A stretch of 17,356 nucleotides of DNA from assembly GCA_015478945.1 (NCBI GenBank), contig JABUQX010060107.1, positions 20,001 to 37,356 on the forward strand, given 5' to 3'. Numbering within the stretch: the stretch's first letter is position 1; each line of letters begins with the position of its first letter. Source of the DNA: Trachelipus rathkii. Its lineage: Eukaryota > Arthropoda > Malacostraca > Isopoda > Trachelipodidae. The notes beneath the pieces are model-generated. The model was not told the DNA's origin. It made no database searches and was given only the letters and a program-made list of their open reading frames with translations. The translations under genes were made by a program, and so were the position numbers. This document shows, piece by piece, positions 1 through 7,698 of the stretch.

Positions 1-2
1 AT

Positions 3-467
3 AAAGATGTGATTCAATTTCATGAAGGCATATACGATATTAGATCGCTGGACAATATACAAGGCCACAAAATTATTGTATTAGATGATTTAATGCACAA
101 ATTGAATTTGGAAATAGCAGAAGCGTTCACAGTTTATTCTCACCATCTAAATATCTCTGTGTTTTTCATAACACAGAATATTTTTCATCAAAGCAAGCAT
201 ATGCGAAGTGTTTCTTTAAACACACAGTATTTAATGTTGTTTGGACAGAGAAGAGACATGAGTCAAGTTAATGTATTGGCAACTCAAATGTTTCCTCTTC
301 AAAGGAAAGAGTTCTTAAAAGTATATAAAGAGGTTACTTCGATACCCCACGGTTATTTGATGTGTGAACTTCACCCCACCCATACCCCCACACACTCCTC
401 CTCCTTACCAAAAATCTATCGTAACATATATAAACTGTATACATACCTGAATAATGATTGCTCCTAG
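3..467 (+). CDS. Polinton/adintovirus genome-packaging ATPase (FtsK/HerA/A32 type), C-terminal part
   Basis: The reading frame is open to the left window edge, so the N-terminal half with the Walker A loop is missing. Visible in order are a Walker B strand with two acidic residues (IIVLDDLM, about 25 residues into the fragment), then a strand ending in Q-N (VFFITQNIF) that fits the sensor region of the A32/FtsK packaging ATPases, then SLNTQYLMLF and a QMFP segment. This succession is characteristic of Polinton and adintovirus ATPases, which by family knowledge pump the genome into the preformed capsid. It ends in TAG at 465-467, and the start codon of the next small gene (454) lies inside its 3' end. 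No stop interrupts the visible part. The assignment is strong; whether the full gene is intact cannot be judged here. Confidence 0.9.
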   Translation, partial: KDVIQFHEGIYDIRSLDNIQGHKIIVLDDLMHKLNLEIAEAFTVYSHHLNISVFFITQNIFHQSKHMRSVSLNTQYLMLFGQRRDMSQVNVLATQMFPLQRKEFLKVYKEVTSIPHGYLMCELHPTHTPTHSSSLPKIYRNIYKLYTYLNNDCS

Positions 468-791
468 TTGCAAAGTAATTTACCTCGGTATAAAAAAAAT
501 TAAAAAGTTGAAGCCATCTGAAAAAACGTAAACTAATTAAGCTGCAGGATGAAGAAATTCATCAGTGTGGTATGTGAAGTCTGTTTTAAATTCTTATAAA
601 AAGGAAATGGTTCCTTAAACAGACCTCAGAATAAAGCTACGTCGCTATAAGAAACATCATTTAAAAAAACTCTCCTCAACATTAAAAATTTGAAAAATAA
701 AAAGAAGTTACTACAGAGAGGAGGAGGAGTATTCCTGCCATTACTCTTCTCCGTTATAGCTCCCCTGATAACTAAGTGGTTATCCCCATAA
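454..791 (+). pseudogene. Broken small Polinton protein with basic middle and hydrophobic C-terminal segment
   Basis: No single frame is open, but fragments in different frames line up as one small protein of about 110 residues. It starts at ATG 454, overlapping the ATPase end, and the first piece runs to a TAA at 529-531. Further pieces follow, including a basic stretch (KLRRYKKHH, 634-660) in one frame. From about 681 another frame gives a lysine-rich run, QRGGG, and a hydrophobic segment (FLPLLFSVIAPLI) ending in TAA 789-791. A short protein with a basic stretch followed by K/R-rich, GG and a hydrophobic tail recurs in Polintons next to the ATPase; its role is unknown, possibly a membrane-active or minor virion protein. 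At least three frame changes or stops make this copy nonfunctional as read. The stop overlaps the next start codon (TAATG). Confidence 0.6.
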
Positions 792-1731
792 TGAAGAAGG
801 TTGCTGTACTTCCATATAATGAGTATGAGAAAATGAAGTATAATAATACAGCATCTGTACAGAATTCAGTTCCTCAGATTCATCACTCGCAACCTCAATA
901 TGGCCAGTTATTGCCGCACACTGCGCAAAATCCACAATCGCAGTTTCATCATTCACAACCCCAATACACGCAGATATTACAGCCCAATGCATTGACATTA
1001 CAACCTCTTTCACATCAGCAGCAACAGTTGCACCACCAGAATCCTTATATTGTGAACGACACATTATCTTCCAGCAGCCTCTACCTCCTAGCTTATATGA
1101 TCCTAAAGTTGAACAGATAACCAAATATGAGAAAGAAGTGTACAGGATATTAAATTCAGACATTAACATCCATGAGAAACGCATCTTATATCAGGCGGCC
1201 ATACAAAAATTGATAGATCTTAAAGACTTGCACCTACATCCGTCCCTACGTATCCCGTTAACCGATGATGTAGATATACCTAATGAAGTAAAACTTGAAG
1301 TGAAAAATGAAGATAAATTTAAAAATATCCTAGAGGAGAGCTTACCTAATAGAGTGCGTAAATCAGGAATAGCTTTATATAATATTTTAAAAGACCAATT
1401 AACTTTGAATGAAGCAGGGGAGATCGTAATTGATGATGAAATAGTTAAAGGATCAAATATTGTGGATTTGATAGCTGATCTCTCACGTAACTGGAAGAAA
1501 GGCCCTGTAAAAGGATGGAATGATATCAAACAAGAACTTCAGACTATTAATTTTCCCAGAAGTTTAATCTTAAATACAACGCGATTAGCAGACTTGGATA
1601 ATATCCCCATTACACCAAGACCTGATTCAAGTCCCTCAGGCACTTCTTACGCTTCAGATAAATTTAAACGTGTTACCAGAGGCCGACTAAGAAAAACACC
1701 TTATAATAGGTCTAGTTGGATTAAATCGTAA
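791..1731 (+). pseudogene. Conserved Polinton protein of unknown function, one frameshift
   Basis: ATG 791 overlaps the stop of the preceding gene and begins MKKVAVLPYNEYEK, a start typical of a Polinton-encoded protein of unknown role. Residues 30-85 are rich in Gln, His, Pro and Ser, with a repeated HHSQPQYxQ motif (residues 31-39 and 53-61). This frame stops at 1120. The rest continues in another frame from roughly 1040-1085 to TAA at 1731, so one frame change lies in that overlap. The C-terminal part has a charged helical region, then GSNIVDL, a KGW motif and an Arg/Lys-rich tail (RGRLRKTPYNR). The GSxIVDL and GW elements are what I recognise from related Polinton proteins; I know no biochemical function. 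A virion or assembly role is only suggested by its place among capsid genes. Confidence 0.6.
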
Positions 1732-1775
1732 TTATGTATTATCATATATATATTTAGTTGTAATGTTTGTGTATA

Positions 1776-1781
1776 AATAAA
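1776..1781 (+). terminator. Possible polyadenylation signal (AATAAA)
   Basis: AATAAA lies about 45 bases after the stop of the preceding gene and is followed by a T-rich stretch at 1787-1812. It is placed where a late-gene mRNA could end, but the region is AT-rich and the hexamer may be chance. Confidence 0.3.
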
Positions 1782-1845
1782 TGTTATTTTAAATCTTTTT
1801 CTCTTTCTTTTTCCCTTGTGACCTAATATCACATTTTTGTGACAA

Positions 1846-1951
1846 ATATATATATATATATGTACACAGTCATCCAGAATAGATTGTGAGGCAAATTTTC
1901 TATGTCCATATATATATATTTACATATATTATATATATATTATATATATAT

Positions 1952-1991
<40 letters not shown>

Positions 1992-2000
1992 TATATATAT
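1846..2000. repeat. Two (TA)n microsatellite tracts
   Basis: TA runs at about 1847-1862 and 1908-2000, separated by a short non-repetitive stretch, fill most of the gap between the gene of unknown function and the integrase start at 2029. The second tract contains TATAT blocks joined by TTATA interruptions. It probably expanded after insertion into the host genome; any promoter for the integrase would have been here. Confidence 0.85.
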
Positions 2001-2028
2001 TACGCTTACACGTGTGTCAGTAGACAAC

Positions 2029-3130
2029 ATGGAGGCAAAGGAGGTAGTTGATAAGTATTACTTCAATCTGAGGGAGCCAAATAGTTTTGGGGGTTTCAAT
2101 AGGTTTGCTTTAAGGTATCCTAATATTGAGAAAAAAGAGTTAAAAGCATATTTGGAGGGTGAAGAGGCATTTACTCTACATAAGCCTGTAAGAAAAAAAT
2201 TTCCTACCCGGAAAACCATAGCCTCCCAGGTCGATAGTGTGTGGCAATTAGATTTAACTGAGATGATTAAATATAGTTCTTATAATAACGGTTTTCAATA
2301 TATACTTTTTACAATTGACGTATACTCTAGATACTTGTGGTTGAGGCCAATAAAAGATAAAAGATCAGCTACAGTTGCCGATGCTGTTACTTATATCGCT
2401 CAAAGCGCAAGCGGAAACACCTAAAATCATTGGACAGATTCAGCGAATGCGAATTCAAGGGGCGAGAGTTCAGGAGATGCTCTGGAGTATGTAAAGCTAT
2501 TACAAATACATTTTCCGTTAAAAACAAAGCGTTCAATAAGTTAAGAGTCCAACGATACTATTAAAGAAACGCATGCATAGATATTTACTAAATGATACTT
2601 TTAAATTATCTGGATATACTGCGATCTCGGCTTATTCTTATAACAGGTCTTACCATAGAACTATAAAGTCAACTCCTTTTAGAGATGTCAAAAACTTAGA
2701 GGACTATGGCACATATGGGTGGAAAAGAAAACAAAAAAAAGATAATTCAGGGAATTAAAGGTACACGATTATGTAAGATGTTTACTCGAAACAGCAAGAA
2801 AGGTTTAGAAAATAAGGATATGAATCCGTTGGACTACGAAGTTTTTAAAGTCCACAAATATCCAACCATTCAGTACGTGATAGTTTAAAGTTATATTATC
2901 TGGAAGATTTAAATGGTGAAAAAATAAAAGGCGGATTTTATAAGCAGGAAATACAAAAAGTAAGGTTCAATCCTGTAACTCATGAATATAAAATTGAAAA
3001 AATATTAGCTACGAGAGGTAAAGGAAAAAATAAGCAGCTACTTGTGAAATGGCGGGGATATCCTGCCAAGTTTAATACTTATATAAAAGCAAGTGTGAAG
3101 TTAAGAATCATTAATCAGTTGTCATTATAA
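2029..3130 (+). pseudogene. Retrovirus-type DDE integrase with C-terminal chromodomain, multiply frameshifted
   Basis: ATG 2029 opens a frame to TAA 2422-2424 that carries TLHKPVRKKF, then the first catalytic Asp in VWQLDLTEM (Asp codon 2251-2253) and TIDVYSRYLWLRP, the rve core seen in Polinton (F54H12.3-like) integrases. The second Asp is in WTDS (Asp codon 2437-2439, just after the stop). A candidate catalytic Glu codon is at 2545-2547, 108 bases on, matching DX35E spacing. The core end (KRMHRY, then SYNRSYHRTIKSTP) is in another frame, 2573-2758. The last segment, about 2870-3130, has a chromodomain with LLVKWRGYP (3038-3064); the usual tryptophan after it is tyrosine. Several frame changes separate these pieces. 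In live elements this enzyme joins genome ends to host DNA. The stop lies 2 nt before the penton ATG. Confidence 0.85.
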
Positions 3131-3132
3131 TC

Positions 3133-4110
3133 ATGGAGAGTGTAGATCACTTTTATATAACTCTGCCTTCTTCAGCCTCCTTGGATTTACATCCTGATAA
3201 TAAACTCTCGGATTTTACAACTGTGTTAATGAATCCTATACAACTTGAAAGAGAGGCATACGAAGTAGGATTATGTGAAATGATATTAAATACGGACATA
3301 GAAAATTTGCCTCACAATCTATTCTGGATGACTGTGTACAGAAGTGTAGAATGTGTTGAAACTATATTACAAGCGGAAGGTACTCGTTTTCTGAAAAGAA
3401 CTACAATTGCCAAAAAGATGAATACGACCACCCTTGCTACAAAAGAATACTTCATTGAAGAATTTGTTCTGCGACGGTCTTATTTTAAATCGGTTCCTGC
3501 TATTTTTAGTCATTTAAACGTTCTCTTTGATATGAGTATTATGTGTAAGGACTTGGTATACAAAACTGAAATGCGTACCTATGAAGATAAAGTAATAATA
3601 TCTTTAAGTTCAAAAGTAAATGTAAACCTACGAGACCGGGACATGTTTTTTCTCGAACGATCACCATGGCAACGCAAACATATTCGTAGACGTGATGCTG
3701 AGTTGGATATACTTCATGATATCCCTACTATGTTGAAGAGGGTTATACTATCTGTGGAGAATAACCGCATGACTCCACATGAACAAAAAGATGAAGCAGA
3801 TCGAGTACTGCATTATACATGTACCCCATCCGAGATGCTCAACCACCCAGGGATGGCTTATGTATATACAAATATAATTGATCATCAATATGTAGGTAAT
3901 ACTAAAGCTTCTTTATTAAGAGTAGTATATTTTCCCAAAGAGAGTAAAGTTATAACATTCCCTAATGTTCATTATCTACCTATGAATAGATCAAATTTTG
4001 ACTCTGTACGCGTGCATATAAAAGATGTAGAAGGAAATCCTTTTCCCTTTACACACGGTGCATTGTTATGCAAAGTTCATATTAGAATTAGAAAGAAACA
4101 GATGCAGTAA
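3133..4110 (+). CDS. Penton-like minor capsid protein (Polinton single jelly-roll type)
   Basis: An uninterrupted frame of 325 residues starting at ATG 3133, 2 nt after the integrase stop. The N terminus has HFYITLPSSAS, then LHPDNKLSDFTT and a YEVGLCEMIL strand; this FYxTLPS / PDNxxSxF / EVGLxE succession is the hallmark I recognise from the Polinton and adintovirus penton homologue, the single jelly-roll protein of the capsid vertices. The middle is less familiar and charged; near the C terminus there are repeated beta-like strands (SLLRVVYFP, VHIKDVEGNPFPF). Length fits the family. It is intact although the genes on either side of the block are broken. The alternative, a different minor virion protein, seems less likely. 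The assignment rests on motif recognition, not on a search. Confidence 0.75.
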   Translation: MESVDHFYITLPSSASLDLHPDNKLSDFTTVLMNPIQLEREAYEVGLCEMILNTDIENLPHNLFWMTVYRSVECVETILQAEGTRFLKRTTIAKKMNTTTLATKEYFIEEFVLRRSYFKSVPAIFSHLNVLFDMSIMCKDLVYKTEMRTYEDKVIISLSSKVNVNLRDRDMFFLERSPWQRKHIRRRDAELDILHDIPTMLKRVILSVENNRMTPHEQKDEADRVLHYTCTPSEMLNHPGMAYVYTNIIDHQYVGNTKASLLRVVYFPKESKVITFPNVHYLPMNRSNFDSVRVHIKDVEGNPFPFTHGALLCKVHIRIRKKQMQ

Positions 4111-4203
4111 TGGAATATATAAGAGGTGTAGTCAGATATATTTTTCATTCATTAACATACTCTCACAGTGTAAAGATAGTATAAGAAAGATACTCCTGTA
4201 ATA

Positions 4204-4566
4204 ATGGAGGAAGAAAGGGTATTCAGGGGAACAAAAATGCAGAGGGGGTATGGTCTTGGTGGATTTTTTGCCAAGCTATGGAGAAGTGCAAGGCCTCTAC
4301 TCAGGAGAGGTGGGGAATATATAGGTAAAAAAGCTATAAGAACAGGTTTGCATACTATTCAAGATATTGCGGCTGGAAATAATCCTCGTGCAGCATTAAA
4401 AAGACGCATAGCCGATGTTTCAGATGAGCTGTTGGATGATGTTAAGCGTAAAATAAGACGTAAAATGTCAGGTCAAGGACGAGGGGGCAAGAAGATTGTC
4501 ATAAAGAAAAAGGCTAAGCGGAAAAAAACTCTAAAGAAAAAATGTATTGATGTATTTGCTATTTAA
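4204..4566 (+). CDS. Basic core / pX-pVI-like minor virion protein
   Basis: Intact 120-residue frame. ATG 4204 is the first start; a second Met (residue 12, KMQRGYGLGG) is the place where related proteins often begin. Residues 14-45 form a Gly-rich, amphipathic stretch (GYGLGGFFAKLWRSARPLL) ahead of Arg/Gly and TGL, then IQDIAAGNN, a charged helix and a very basic C terminus rich in Lys. This layout matches the small basic Polinton/adintovirus protein compared with adenovirus pX or pVI, thought to condense or tether the genome or disrupt membranes. Residues 88-92 (MSGQG) fit the adenain cleavage consensus (M/I/L)XGX-G. A single Cys (114) sits behind a KKK run near the end. It lies between penton and major capsid genes, as expected. 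Confidence 0.7.
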   Translation: MEEERVFRGTKMQRGYGLGGFFAKLWRSARPLLRRGGEYIGKKAIRTGLHTIQDIAAGNNPRAALKRRIADVSDELLDDVKRKIRRKMSGQGRGGKKIVIKKKAKRKKTLKKKCIDVFAI

Positions 4567-4657
4567 TTACTAACTGATAACTTTTATACGAGCTGTGTAT
4601 ATAAGTAAGGTTTTTCATGAAAATGTTCATTATACGACCAGAGCTCGCACATGCAAG

Positions 4658-5971
4658 ATGCATTTCCTTCATCCTTCTAGTCCTGATTGTTGTAAGAGTG
4701 AATTGGATCTCTTCTCCATGAACCCTACACAGATTAGCGTTAGCGAGTCCAACTTTATCAGTATTAATCCTTTGCATTCAATTACCAATACAGATGTTCC
4801 TCTAGAGTTCAATATTCCAGGCACTTCTGATCAGTACTTAGATCCCTCTAATGTGTTTTTATATGTAAAAACGAAATTGACAAAACCTGATGGTACAGAT
4901 CTTCCTACGGGTGATGACCATATAGTATATACAGAATCAAATTTCCTGTATACATGTTTCACCCAGGTTGAAGTCTATCTTAACGGAACTTCACTAGGTG
5001 CATCAGCTGCTAATTATCCTTATAGGAGCTATATAGAACATTTGTTAAATTATTCAGACGATGCTAAGCAATCTCATCTCAAATCATGTGGTTTTTACAG
5101 TTTCAAAGATGAAGCTGCACATATAGATAAAGCAGCTAAAGTCATAAATAATACTTATGAATTTTACGGACGATTAAAATGGCGATATCTTCTCTCAAGA
5201 AAGACTCATTCTACCATCTGTAGATACTAGAATCATTTTATCACGATCAAATCCTAAATTTGCTCTTAAAATAAAAAGTAAACCGTAAGCCTACTGCTAC
5301 TGCTGTATGTCCTGAACCTGTTTTCAAACTGTTGGAGGCTTATCTCTATGTTAGAAAAGTGAAATTATCACCACAGCGACATTTGGAAATTGAAAATTCG
5401 CTTTTGAATACTACAGCAAAGTACCCTATTAAGAGAGTTGAAACCAAGATATTTAATTTCACTCAAGGATTATCGAGTATCAATATCCCTAACATTGTGA
5501 ACGGAAATTTACCACAGAAAGTAATAATAGGGATTGTGGAACATGAAGCCTACTCCGGGAATTATAAAAAGTCACCCTATAAATTCACACCTTTCGGACT
5601 TAGGGGTATCAGTTTACATGTGAATGGACTACCTCACGGACGTGATTATGAAATGTTATACAACGGAGACCTATCTCTCTGTACGCGGCCTTTTTACGAC
5701 TTAATAGCCAATACTGTATCATGTAATGATAGCGGGACAGGTTTAAATCTTGAAGAATACGCCAAAGAATAGTAATTTATATGCGTATGATCTTACTGCA
5801 GACCTTTCAGCTTGTAACGCCTATCATTTAAACATTTTGAGAAAGGGAACCTTAGGACTAAATCTCTCTTTTGGATCGATTCTACAATCACCCATCACTG
5901 TAGTGGTCTATCTTGAGCATCCTCAACTCATTGAAATTGACAGAGTACGCAACGTACTTTTGAATTATTAA
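4658..5971 (+). pseudogene. Polinton major capsid protein (double jelly-roll, F54H12.2-like), broken by frame changes
   Basis: ATG 4658 (MHFLHPSSPDCCKSELDLF) gives the usual start; SELDLFSMNPTQ is the signature of the Polinton major capsid protein, which forms the hexon-like shell. Following landmarks are PLEFNIPGT, VFLYVKTKL, FTQVEVYLNG and YPYRSYIEHLLNY. Coding then passes through four frame segments: 4658 to about 5183, about 5184-5285, about 5281-5755, and about 5745-5971 (ending IEIDRVRNVLLNY, the familiar C terminus). So there are at least three frame changes, near 5180, 5285 and 5750. The total span, about 1.3 kb, fits a full-length gene with no large deletion. Small indels may be true decay or assembly error. 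The protease ATG follows 2 nt after the stop. Confidence 0.9.
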
Positions 5972-5973
5972 AG

Positions 5974-6429
5974 ATGAATGAAGAGGAAATAAAATCGGTG
6001 TTTAAAAATGAACCTCGCTTTTTAGGTGTGTTTGCTATTAACGAAATAAACTCTGTAAAGTTGGAGAAGGATACCTGTTTCATATTCAATACATTGCCTC
6101 GTCACATCACCTCAACAGGACATTGGATTTCCGTTTATAGAGCAAAAAACGATACTGTTCACATAATTGATTCTTTGAACTTAAAATTTATATTGAATAA
6201 TCATTATATTACCTTATTTTTAAAATATAATAATGTAAGCTGTGTAAAAACTATGTCTTACCCTGTTCAACCCTTATATTCCAATTTATGTGGAGTCTAT
6301 TGTATTTATTTCATTATATGTTTTTTAAATAATGTATGTTTTAATAAACTTGTAAATATATTTGATGCTAAAAATTTGTATGTCAATGATTTTATAGTTT
6401 CTGATTATGTAATAAATGCTTTAAAATGA
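5974..6429 (+). CDS. Adenain-like maturation cysteine protease (C5 / Ulp1 fold)
   Basis: Intact 151-residue frame. The catalytic set is visible in the order typical for the family: His50 in TGHWISVY, Asp66 in HIIDSL, Gln99 in YPVQP (oxyanion hole) and the nucleophile Cys106 in LCGVYC. The Gln-to-Cys distance of seven residues equals that of adenovirus protease (Gln115-Cys122). Length is shorter than adenain (about 200) but usual for Polintons. By family knowledge it cleaves core and minor capsid precursors inside the particle. Cys90 lies 16 residues before the nucleophile, near where adenain has the cysteine that binds its peptide cofactor. The start ATG is 2 nt after the capsid gene stop. 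It is the last gene before the repeat complex. Confidence 0.88.
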   Translation: MNEEEIKSVFKNEPRFLGVFAINEINSVKLEKDTCFIFNTLPRHITSTGHWISVYRAKNDTVHIIDSLNLKFILNNHYITLFLKYNNVSCVKTMSYPVQPLYSNLCGVYCIYFIICFLNNVCFNKLVNIFDAKNLYVNDFIVSDYVINALK

Positions 6430-6479
6430 AAAAAACGCGATTTTACTTCCCTTAAAACTCTTATATATAAAAAGTTTTT

Positions 6480-6485
6480 AATAAA
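6480..6485 (+). terminator. Possible polyadenylation signal (AATAAA) after the protease
   Basis: AATAAA 51 bases behind the protease stop, followed by AT-rich DNA with further A-runs to 6649 and no gene. It is plausible as the end signal of the late transcripts, but such hexamers are frequent in this base composition. Confidence 0.3.
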
Positions 6486-6649
6486 ATTTCGTGCAATTTT
6501 ATTAAAATAAAATGTTTATATAACCGAAACTCTGTGTGTTTTTATTCTTACATTACAAATTAAAAAATAAAAAAGTATTAAAACAAAAATAAAAATAGAA
6601 ATAATAAATAAAAAATATAAAAGAAAACATAATGTTAATAAATATATGA

Positions 6650-6856
6650 GTTAAAGCAGTAAAGCAGAGAGTTAAAGCAGTAAAGCAGAGAGTTAAAGCA
6701 GTAAAGCAGTGAGTTAAAGCAGTAAAGCAGAAAGTTAAAGCAGTAAAGCAGAAAGTTAAAGCAGTAAAGGCAGAAAAGTATAAAGCGCAGTAAAACATGA
6801 TTTAAAGCAGTAAAGCAGAAAGTTTTAAAGCAGTTTAAAGCAGGTGAGTTAAAGCA
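6650..6856. repeat. 21-bp tandem array, block 1
   Basis: Unit GTTAAAGCAGTAAAGCAGA plus two variable bases; copies begin at 6650, 6671, 6692, 6713, 6734 and 6755, exactly 21 bp apart, then degenerate to about 6856. Each unit contains AAAGCAGT followed by AAAGCAG, an internal 8-bp echo. Apparent reading frames on the minus strand through this block only translate the repeat. Confidence 0.95.
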
Positions 6857-6884
6857 GAAACATGTAAAAACAAAAGCATACAAT

Positions 6885-6940
6885 CCCCCTAGGTGTTAGG
6901 GTAACACCTCTATTGTTTTACTGCTTTACTGCTTTAAGGT
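6885..6940. repeat. Perfect hairpin and inverted complement of the 21-bp unit
   Basis: AGGTGTTA (6891-6898) pairs perfectly with TAACACCT (6902-6909) around a GGG loop. It is followed at 6916-6937 by a stretch that is the reverse complement of the array unit (TTTTACTGCTTTACTGC and on), so array block 1, and equally block 2 in the other direction, can pair with it. Confidence 0.9.
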
Positions 6941-6955
6941 ATGTAATGTATGTGA

Positions 6956-7210
6956 GTTAAAGCAGTAAAGCAGAAAGTTAAAGCAGTAAAGCAGAAAGTT
7001 AAAGCAGTAAAGCAGAAAGTTAAAGCAGTAAAACAATATATATAACAGTATTATCAGAAAAGTTAAGCAGTAAAAACATAGAGTTAAAGCAGAAAGCAGG
7101 AAAGTTAAAGCAGTTAAAGCGTAAACAAAAAGCATACTTTAATTCCCCTTAGGTGTAGGCTTAATAAAAACCTCTATTGTTTTAACTGCGTTACTGCTTT
7201 TAAGTATGTA
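6956..7210. repeat. 21-bp tandem array block 2 with second copy of the spacer module
   Basis: Copies start at 6956, 6977, 6998 and 7019 with the same 21-bp spacing, then degenerate to about 7126. Behind it comes a diverged second copy of the module after block 1: AAAAGCATAC, a CCCCTTAGGTGTAGG segment, CTCTATTGTTTTA and a CTGCG...CTGCTTTTAAG inverted unit ending near 7210. The hairpin of the first copy is not preserved here. Array plus module thus forms a higher-order repeat of about 300 bp present twice. Confidence 0.9.
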
Positions 7211-7317
7211 AAGTATAGGTTTTAATAAAGATTTCGTACAATTGTATAAAAATGAATGAAATCGTAGTATATTTGAAACGTAAATCTGTTGAATAGTTTA
7301 CATTGATATCAATTTCG

Positions 7318-7505
7318 TTCAACGCGGGAAATTTTGCGGTCTGCACGAGGCACGCGTCGTCGACACGCCCCAATATTGCTGCGGCGTTCGTGCGCTGACG
7401 CGGCGGCGGTTACGCCGGTAATTTTGCGCCTGCGGGCGCACGCGGCGGCGGTTTCGCGGATGGGTTGACCTGCGGACGCGGACTCGGAAACGTTTGCGAT
7501 CACTG
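7318..7505. other. GC- and CpG-rich island in AT-rich surroundings
   Basis: About 190 bases dense in CG dinucleotides, sharply different from the flanks. It holds a repeat of CGCGGCGGCGGTT at 7399-7411 and 7441-7453 (42 bp apart) and two AATTTTGCG elements (near 7330 and 7419). A 12-bp perfect palindrome, ATTGATATCAAT, sits at 7302-7313 just outside. A minus-strand frame of 64 codons crosses it but resembles no protein I know. From 7506 to 7698 the sequence is unique and I recognise nothing. Confidence 0.8.
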
Positions 7506-7698
7506 TCTCAACTGTGTAACTCTTTAGATATAATTCTGTTATGCTATAAGTGTATAAAAATTACTAACTCGTAGTAGGAAGCATTCTAGCAGCTTGTAAG
7601 ATACACCATCGCAATCCTCATACCTTATAACCCTAGGGGAATACACCCATATTAGGCTTTCTAGGCTCAGCTGACGATAGATAAGGCTGGAAAAAAGT

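Noticed and set aside
780..1529. Minus-strand frames of 134 and 112 codons opposite the unknown protein
   Set aside because: The plus strand has the conserved motifs and the correct neighbours; the minus frames look like shadows.
2029..3130. Retroviral or LTR-retrotransposon integrase
   Set aside because: No reverse transcriptase, protease or LTR nearby, and the flanking genes are Polinton capsid genes; the integrase sequence also fits the Polinton type.
4559..4777. Minus-strand frame of 72 codons over the start of the capsid gene
   Set aside because: Overlaps the clear capsid N terminus; no similarity recognised.
6553..7135. Three minus-strand frames of 69-82 codons with repeated CF-TALT/LLYCFN motifs
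   Set aside because: They only translate the 21-bp array; a repeat whose length is a multiple of three keeps frames open by itself.
7309..7503. Minus-strand frame of 64 codons, Arg/Ala-rich
   Set aside because: CpG-rich DNA lacks stop codons by composition; no recognisable domain.
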